64,000 nucleotides of DNA from Oscillospiraceae bacterium. Its GTDB lineage: Bacteria > Bacillota > Clostridia > Oscillospirales > UBA929. The stretch lies in the NCBI GenBank assembly GCA_009782475.1, contig WRIZ01000002.1:64001-128000 (forward strand), written 5' to 3'. Within the stretch, counting starts at the first letter, position 1; each line of letters begins with the position of its first letter. Below are positions 59,861-64,000 of this stretch, in pieces. A program made the translations under genes and the position numbers. Under the pieces are notes generated by a model. That model saw only the letters and a program-made list of their open reading frames with translations. It was not told the DNA's origin and made no database searches.

Positions 59861-61668
59861 ATTTTTTCCGAAAAAGCCACCGGGTCATCCACCGGCAAAC
59901 CCTCGATCAGTAATGCTTGTGTGTAGAGCAGGTTGGCATACACTTTGAGTTTATCCCGGTCGGTGACGAAGAGCGAACGCATGGCGGCGAAAACGGCGTG
60001 ATCGGCGTTGAGTTCCAAAACCCGCTTGGCTTTGACGTCGCCGCCCTGCGGCATTTGGCTTAGAACCTTCTCCATCTCTATGCTGAGTTCGCCTTCGCTG
60101 GTCAGGCAGACCGGATGCCGCCCCAGCCGCGCCGAAACGGTGACGCCGCTTACCTTATCGCCCAACGATTCCTGAATAAAGGCCAATAAATCTTTGTTCT
60201 CGTCGCTTTTGGCCTTTTGGCTTTCTTTTTCCTCTTCGGTCAGCCCTACGTCGTCGCCCGAGACGGAGCGGAACTCTTTTTCATTGTATTCCCGCAGCAT
60301 CTTGAAGGCAAATTCGTCCACGTCTTCGGTCAGGCAGAGGATGTCATATCCCTTTTCACGCACCCGTTCGGTTTGCGGGAGGAGAGCCGCTTTGGCCGGC
60401 GTTTCGGCGCAGATATAATAAATGTATGGCTGACCCTCCGGCATGTTTTCTGTATACTCTTTGAATGTAACGAGCTTATCTTCCGCCAGGGAATGGAACA
60501 GGACAAGGTCACGAAGCAGTTCGGCATTCGCCCCGAAACCGGAGTAGAGGCCGTATTTGAATTGCAGCCCGAACGTCTTATAAAACTCCTCGTATTTCTC
60601 CCGCTCGTTCTCCAGCAGCCGTTCCAGTTCGCCCTTGACCTTTTTCTCGATGCTTTTGGCCATCGCCTTGAGCTGGCGGTCATGCTGAAGTATTTCCCTG
60701 GAAATGTTGAGGGAGAGGTCGGGGGAATCGATCAAACCGCGTATAAAGCTAAAGTGGTCGGGGAGCAGATCGGCGCATTTGTCCATGATTAAAACGCCGT
60801 TGGCGTAAAGCTGCAGCCCCTTTTCATAGTCACGGGAATAGAAATTATACGGAGCCTGCGAAGGGGCAAACAGCAGGGCGGTGTAGGATACCGCGCCTTC
60901 GATGTTATAGTGGACGGAGAACGCCGGGTCGGTGAAATCGTGGAACTTACCTTTATAGAAGCCGTTGTAATCCTCGGCGGTCAATTCGCTTTTGCTCTTG
61001 CGCCAAAGCGGGATCATGCTGTTCTCCGATTCCTCTTTGCCATCCAAATAAATCGGGTAGCGGATGTAATCGGAATATTTTTTGACCAAGCCGGAGACGC
61101 GGTATGTTTCCAAAAACTCATCATATGCCTCGTCATCAGTATCGTCTTTTAAGATCAATGTAATGACCGTCCCGTGTTCCGATTTCTCCGCCGCTTTGAC
61201 CGTATATCCGTCCGCGCCGTCCGATTCCCACAGAAAGGCTTGTTCCGAACCGTAAACCCGGCTCAGGACGGTCACCTTTTTCGCGGTCATAAACGCCGAA
61301 TAAAAACCGACGCCGAATTGACCGATCGTTTCCAACTCGCTTGGTTTTTCCGACTCGTTCTTGAACAGAAGGGTACCGCTGTGCGCGATGACGCCGAGGT
61401 TTTCGTTCAACGCCGTTTCGTCCATACCGCAGCCGTTGTCGGAGAGGATTAGGGTGCGCGCCTCTTTATCAATCGTTATGTCAATGCGGTAATCGTCTTT
61501 TTTCAACGTCACCGAATCATCGGTGAGCGAGCGGAAATAGAGTTTATCAATGGCGTCGCTCGCGTTTGATATGAGTTCGCGCAGAAAAATCTCCCGGTGG
61601 GTGTAGACCGAATGGATCATCATTTCCAGGATGCGTTTTGATTCTGTTTTGAATTGCTTCTTTGCCAC
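59842..61668 (-). CDS. htpG: Chaperone HtpG (Hsp90 family)
   Basis: 608 residues. The GHKL ATP site is complete: REIFLRELISNASDAIDK, LSDNGCGMDE, IGQFGVGFYSAFM and GTVITLIL. The middle domain (SRDYEKGLQLYANGVLI, FIRGLIDSPDLSLNISREILQ) and C-terminal dimerisation domain follow. It is a cytosolic ATP-dependent chaperone. No CIRCE element is seen upstream; a hairpin (CTCCCTGTC/GACAGGGAG) lies between it and the phosphoesterase gene on the same strand. Confidence 0.97.
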   Translation of the reverse strand: MAKKQFKTESKRILEMMIHSVYTHREIFLRELISNASDAIDKLYFRSLTDDSVTLKKDDYRIDITIDKEARTLILSDNGCGMDETALNENLGVIAHSGTLLFKNESEKPSELETIGQFGVGFYSAFMTAKKVTVLSRVYGSEQAFLWESDGADGYTVKAAEKSEHGTVITLILKDDTDDEAYDEFLETYRVSGLVKKYSDYIRYPIYLDGKEESENSMIPLWRKSKSELTAEDYNGFYKGKFHDFTDPAFSVHYNIEGAVSYTALLFAPSQAPYNFYSRDYEKGLQLYANGVLIMDKCADLLPDHFSFIRGLIDSPDLSLNISREILQHDRQLKAMAKSIEKKVKGELERLLENEREKYEEFYKTFGLQFKYGLYSGFGANAELLRDLVLFHSLAEDKLVTFKEYTENMPEGQPYIYYICAETPAKAALLPQTERVREKGYDILCLTEDVDEFAFKMLREYNEKEFRSVSGDDVGLTEEEKESQKAKSDENKDLLAFIQESLGDKVSGVTVSARLGRHPVCLTSEGELSIEMEKVLSQMPQGGDVKAKRVLELNADHAVFAAMRSLFVTDRDKLKVYANLLYTQALLIEGLPVDDPVAFSEKICSLMV

Positions 61669-61700
61669 GTTTGCTCACCTTTCCAATGAGTATTTGATTT

Positions 61701-61722
61701 CTCCCTGTCTTACGACAGGGAG
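61701..61722. terminator. Hairpin between the phosphoesterase gene and htpG
   Basis: CTCCCTGTC-TTAC-GACAGGGAG. The T-run (GTTTTTATT) follows on the plus strand, where no gene needs it. On the minus strand, the coding direction of both neighbours, the hairpin is preceded by A's and not followed by T's, so termination there is doubtful. Confidence 0.45.
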
Positions 61723-61729
61723 GTTTTTA

Positions 61730-62761
61730 TTAAGCCGCAAGTTCCAACTCTGACAGATAGTGCTCAATGATTGCCTCGATCTCGGGATCCGGGGGAGTGT
61801 CCACAATGGATAGCAATCTGCCGTGAAAGGAGTGTAGAACCCAAACCCCGTCAATCTCTTCAAACGTAAGGTCAAGCCTGCCTAGAAAGTGGTTTTCCTC
61901 GCCTCCGGCCTGAACGATCGGGATAGACTTGTCATCGTCCAAGATAACAGCCGGAGTATACAGAACCATGTGATTGTCGCCGCCGACAACCGCGCTCACC
62001 CCGCGCATTTCGCGGTCTTTGTCGATACCGGCATGGGATAGAACGATTTGAATATCCGAAACCGGCTTGACCTCAGCCAGCATTTGCTCAACAACCAGTT
62101 CCGGGGAGGTGAAGTCCGCCTTTTTGGATATATCTGACCCATTGTTATGGGGTTTCATCGAAGTGACGCCGATGACGGCGATGTCCAGTCCGCCGACGGT
62201 GACGACGATATACGGTTCAAACCCGTCAAGTACCTCGCCGTCAATCGTTACGTTGGCGCATAGGATGGGAAACTCCGCCGTCAGCAGGATGGGATGCCGG
62301 GGGAAATCGGGCATCTCTTTATCTTTTTGGGGGTAATCATTGTTGCCGAATGTCAAAGCGTCATATCCCATGGCGTTCATGATTTTAATCTCTACTTCTC
62401 CGAAATATTCCTCGTACATGCCGCGCCGGAAAATGTCTCCGGCGTCCAAAAGCAAGACATTATCTGTTTCCGCTCGTATCTCCTTCACCAATGTAGCGTA
62501 TTGAGGCACACGATCCAGTACGCCGTGCCAGTCGTTGGTGTGCAGGATGGTCAGGGTATAAACCGGATAATCCCCGCTGGGATCGGACGGTTCCGATGAA
62601 GGAATAGGGGAAGGAGACAGCAGGGGTGAGGGAGCGGTATCCGTTGAAGAGTCCGACGGGGTTACAGTCGGTTCCGGCGTCGTCTCCGAAGGGGTTGTCC
62701 CGCTTTTGCATGAGGCAACTAGAAGGAACAGGAACACAACCATACAAGAAATCCTTCTCAT
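61730..62761 (-). CDS. Lipoprotein metallophosphoesterase (5'-nucleotidase-like)
   Basis: 343 residues from the ATG at 62761, with AAGGATGG upstream. A lipoprotein signal peptide ends in LVASC. A Ser/Thr/Pro-rich spacer of about 45 residues leads to a calcineurin-like domain: ILHTNDWHGVL, LLDAGDIFRRG, FGNNDYPQKD, VLSHAGIDKD and VVGGDNHMVL. This matches the catalytic domain of secreted 5'-nucleotidase/UshA proteins, but the C-terminal substrate-binding domain of that family is missing. It likely hydrolyses phosphate esters outside the membrane. It starts 28 bases after tRNA-Gly with no separate promoter visible. Confidence 0.9.
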   Translation of the reverse strand: MRRISCMVVFLFLLVASCKSGTTPSETTPEPTVTPSDSSTDTAPSPLLSPSPIPSSEPSDPSGDYPVYTLTILHTNDWHGVLDRVPQYATLVKEIRAETDNVLLLDAGDIFRRGMYEEYFGEVEIKIMNAMGYDALTFGNNDYPQKDKEMPDFPRHPILLTAEFPILCANVTIDGEVLDGFEPYIVVTVGGLDIAVIGVTSMKPHNNGSDISKKADFTSPELVVEQMLAEVKPVSDIQIVLSHAGIDKDREMRGVSAVVGGDNHMVLYTPAVILDDDKSIPIVQAGGEENHFLGRLDLTFEEIDGVWVLHSFHGRLLSIVDTPPDPEIEAIIEHYLSELELAA

Positions 62762-62789
62762 ATGAACCATCCTTATAAACCGTTTTCAT

Positions 62790-62863
<74 letters not shown>

Positions 62864-62883
62864 TTGAAAAGACTACGAAAAAT

Positions 62884-62912
62884 ACTATAGCATATCAGAT
62901 GCGTATTGTAAA
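62884..62912 (-). promoter_or_regulatory. Promoter of tRNA-Gly (and probably the phosphoesterase gene)
   Basis: Minus strand TTTACA, 17-base spacer, TATAGT, 20 bases before the tRNA 5' end. Confidence 0.7.
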
Positions 62913-62919
62913 GATGAAA

Positions 62920-63999
62920 TTATCCTGCCACCAGCCATATCGTATACGTCTCATCCATTATTGCATCTCTGTCTCTGCTGTCAAAGACAACAGGATAATC
63001 TAGAGCGATCTCCCTCGGGCTGATGAATAGGACGGTTTGACCCCGATGGGCTTCGGCCTGTTGGCGGATAAATTCTGAGAGGCCGAAGGAATGCTCATAT
63101 CGGGAATTATATACCTGCCATAAGGCAAAAGAGCAGTCGCCGTAAACATACCGGAAGGTTTTGATCTTCTCGGTAAATCCCAAAACCGTGCTGACAAAGG
63201 GATGCCCGGTCGCCAAAATGAGGGTGTCGTCTGTGTCATAACCGTAATCTTTCAAGAACGCCGCCGCTTCCATGCCTGTGGAATACGGCCGTTTTACATC
63301 CAGCGCGGAACGGTAGACATTCAGTGAAAACGCGCCGATAAAAACAACACACGCGGCAAAAACGCCCAAACCGCGAATGACCGGGCTTATTCTCGATATA
63401 CGCGGGCCGGTATCCCGCTCCTCCAGGGCGATAAACCAAGAAGCAGCTAGGACAAAGACAAACGGCACGCCGTGCCGGATGTTGAAAATCCCCGTCACCG
63501 TCAACGCCAAAACCGTTCCGGCGTAAGCGCAAAGGCAAACGGCGGCGATCCAAAAGCGCGACGCCGTTTTGCGGGCGGTCAGGACGGCTCCGGCGATGCC
63601 GCACAGGATCAGCAAGGTACAGCCCAATGTGATAACCGGTTTGGGGATAAAATCCGTGTGGGCAGGCAGCGCGCCCAAGACGGAAGCGTTGCCAACCCGG
63701 AAAAAGGCGTCGGCCAACCGTTGAAAGCCAAAGCCGTACTCTTGTATGATGGTAAAATGCGCGCCCGCATGGAGCGGCACTGGGTTGTAACGCACAAAGA
63801 TGTCCGAGAATACGATCAGGTATACACAAACAAAGCTGACCGCCGCGGTTGCGAAATAGGCGGCGGCTCTGAGCGGCTGTGGGGAAGCCTCCCTGCGCAG
63901 AACGGGATGGAAACGGCGTGAAACCAGCAGGACAATTTCACCGCCGATAAGCGCGGCTCCGGCGATGGCACCGTAAATATTGGAATTGATCAAGAAAAA
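62920..63999 (-). CDS. Multi-pass membrane protein, C-terminal part (runs off the window)
   Basis: The frame is open to the window edge, so the N-terminus is missing; the TTG at 63993 is probably internal. About seven to eight hydrophobic segments are seen (AIAGAALIGGEIVLLV, AAYFATAAVSFVCVYLIVFS, ITLGCTLLILCGIAGAVL, FWIAAVCLCAYAGTVLALTV), followed by a soluble C-terminal part of about 110 residues (DTDDTLILATGHPFVSTVLGF, GQTVLFISPREIALDYPVVF). The layout resembles GT-C or ArnT/PMT-like membrane glycosyltransferases, whose catalytic loop would be in the missing N-terminal part. No function can be fixed from the visible half. It ends before the tRNA-Gly promoter. Confidence 0.75.
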   Translation of the reverse strand, partial: FFLINSNIYGAIAGAALIGGEIVLLVSRRFHPVLRREASPQPLRAAAYFATAAVSFVCVYLIVFSDIFVRYNPVPLHAGAHFTIIQEYGFGFQRLADAFFRVGNASVLGALPAHTDFIPKPVITLGCTLLILCGIAGAVLTARKTASRFWIAAVCLCAYAGTVLALTVTGIFNIRHGVPFVFVLAASWFIALEERDTGPRISRISPVIRGLGVFAACVVFIGAFSLNVYRSALDVKRPYSTGMEAAAFLKDYGYDTDDTLILATGHPFVSTVLGFTEKIKTFRYVYGDCSFALWQVYNSRYEHSFGLSEFIRQQAEAHRGQTVLFISPREIALDYPVVFDSRDRDAIMDETYTIWLVAG

Positions 64000-64000
64000 C

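Noticed and set aside
61600-61740. CIRCE or other heat-shock operator upstream of htpG
   Set aside because: The hairpin CTCCCTGTC/GACAGGGAG does not match the CIRCE consensus and lies where a 3' hairpin or repeat arm is as likely.

Overview
The window looks like the chromosome of a Gram-positive anaerobe in the Bacillota, most likely an uncultivated Clostridia lineage. The evidence is: GGAGG-type ribosome sites with some TTG and GTG starts; a DUF4364 protein, YoaR/VanW, PBP1A, GdpP and DegV; the rplI-dnaB-tilS-hpt-ftsH order; a four-subunit VorB-type 2-oxoacid:ferredoxin oxidoreductase; a ferredoxin-type aldo/keto reductase; and no respiratory genes. GC content is moderate, with AT-richer patches at about 1.8-3.5 kb and 36.3-36.8 kb. 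No prophage, transposase, rRNA or CRISPR array is visible.

Layout. 0-1.75 kb: 3' part of a Ca2+ P-type ATPase. 1.8-3.5 kb: a decayed accessory patch with a truncated ORF, a broken zinc-protease gene, the orphan 3' tail of a metallophosphoesterase and a VapBC-type toxin-antitoxin pair. 3.5-10.2 kb: intact metallophosphoesterase, an ECF sigma factor overlapping a membrane-anchored triple-repeat DUF4097 protein, a secreted beta-propeller protein and a ferritin-like protein. 10.2-14.0 kb (minus): valS-folC. 14.1-25.5 kb (plus): a long dense run, DUF4364-lplA-prsA-like-gdpP-rplI-dnaB-tilS-hpt-ftsH-recG. 25.4-31.7 kb (minus): PBP1A, VanW protein, aldo/keto reductase and a shortened CCA-type nucleotidyltransferase. 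31.9-40.7 kb: ruvX-like gene, TSUP permease, an unusual FrhB-like fusion, YgiQ-type radical SAM, GNAT, DUF255, DegV, a phosphotransferase and tRNA-Thr(CGU). 40.9-50.7 kb (minus): two diguanylate cyclases, carA, carB, a HAD phosphatase, guaA and an AAC(3)-like gene, apparently one operon. 50.8-55.8 kb: pheST and leuA, divergent. 55.8-64 kb: methyltransferase, the vor operon with a P-loop ATPase, htpG, a lipoprotein phosphoesterase, tRNA-Gly(UCC) and the edge of a multi-pass membrane protein.

Two themes stand out. First, short palindromic elements sit in frame inside conserved housekeeping genes. Family A (about 46 bp, two hairpins with compensatory base changes) is in ygiQ, pheT and pheS in one common reading frame, with a partial antisense copy in carB. 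Family B (C/G-rich double hairpin) is in tilS and as an inverted pair in pheT. A heptanucleotide tandem repeat lies inside vorB. This resembles Rickettsia palindromic elements, but I do not recognise family A. Second, glutamine use appears to be lost from two amidotransferases of one operon. CarA has replaced all three catalytic triad residues (Cys to Gly, His to Gln, Glu to Asp), and GuaA lacks its glutaminase domain, suggesting ammonia-dependent carbamoyl phosphate and GMP synthesis.

Gene packing is extreme: many ATGA or longer overlaps, convergent genes sharing stop-codon hairpins, and divergent promoters whose elements interlock.
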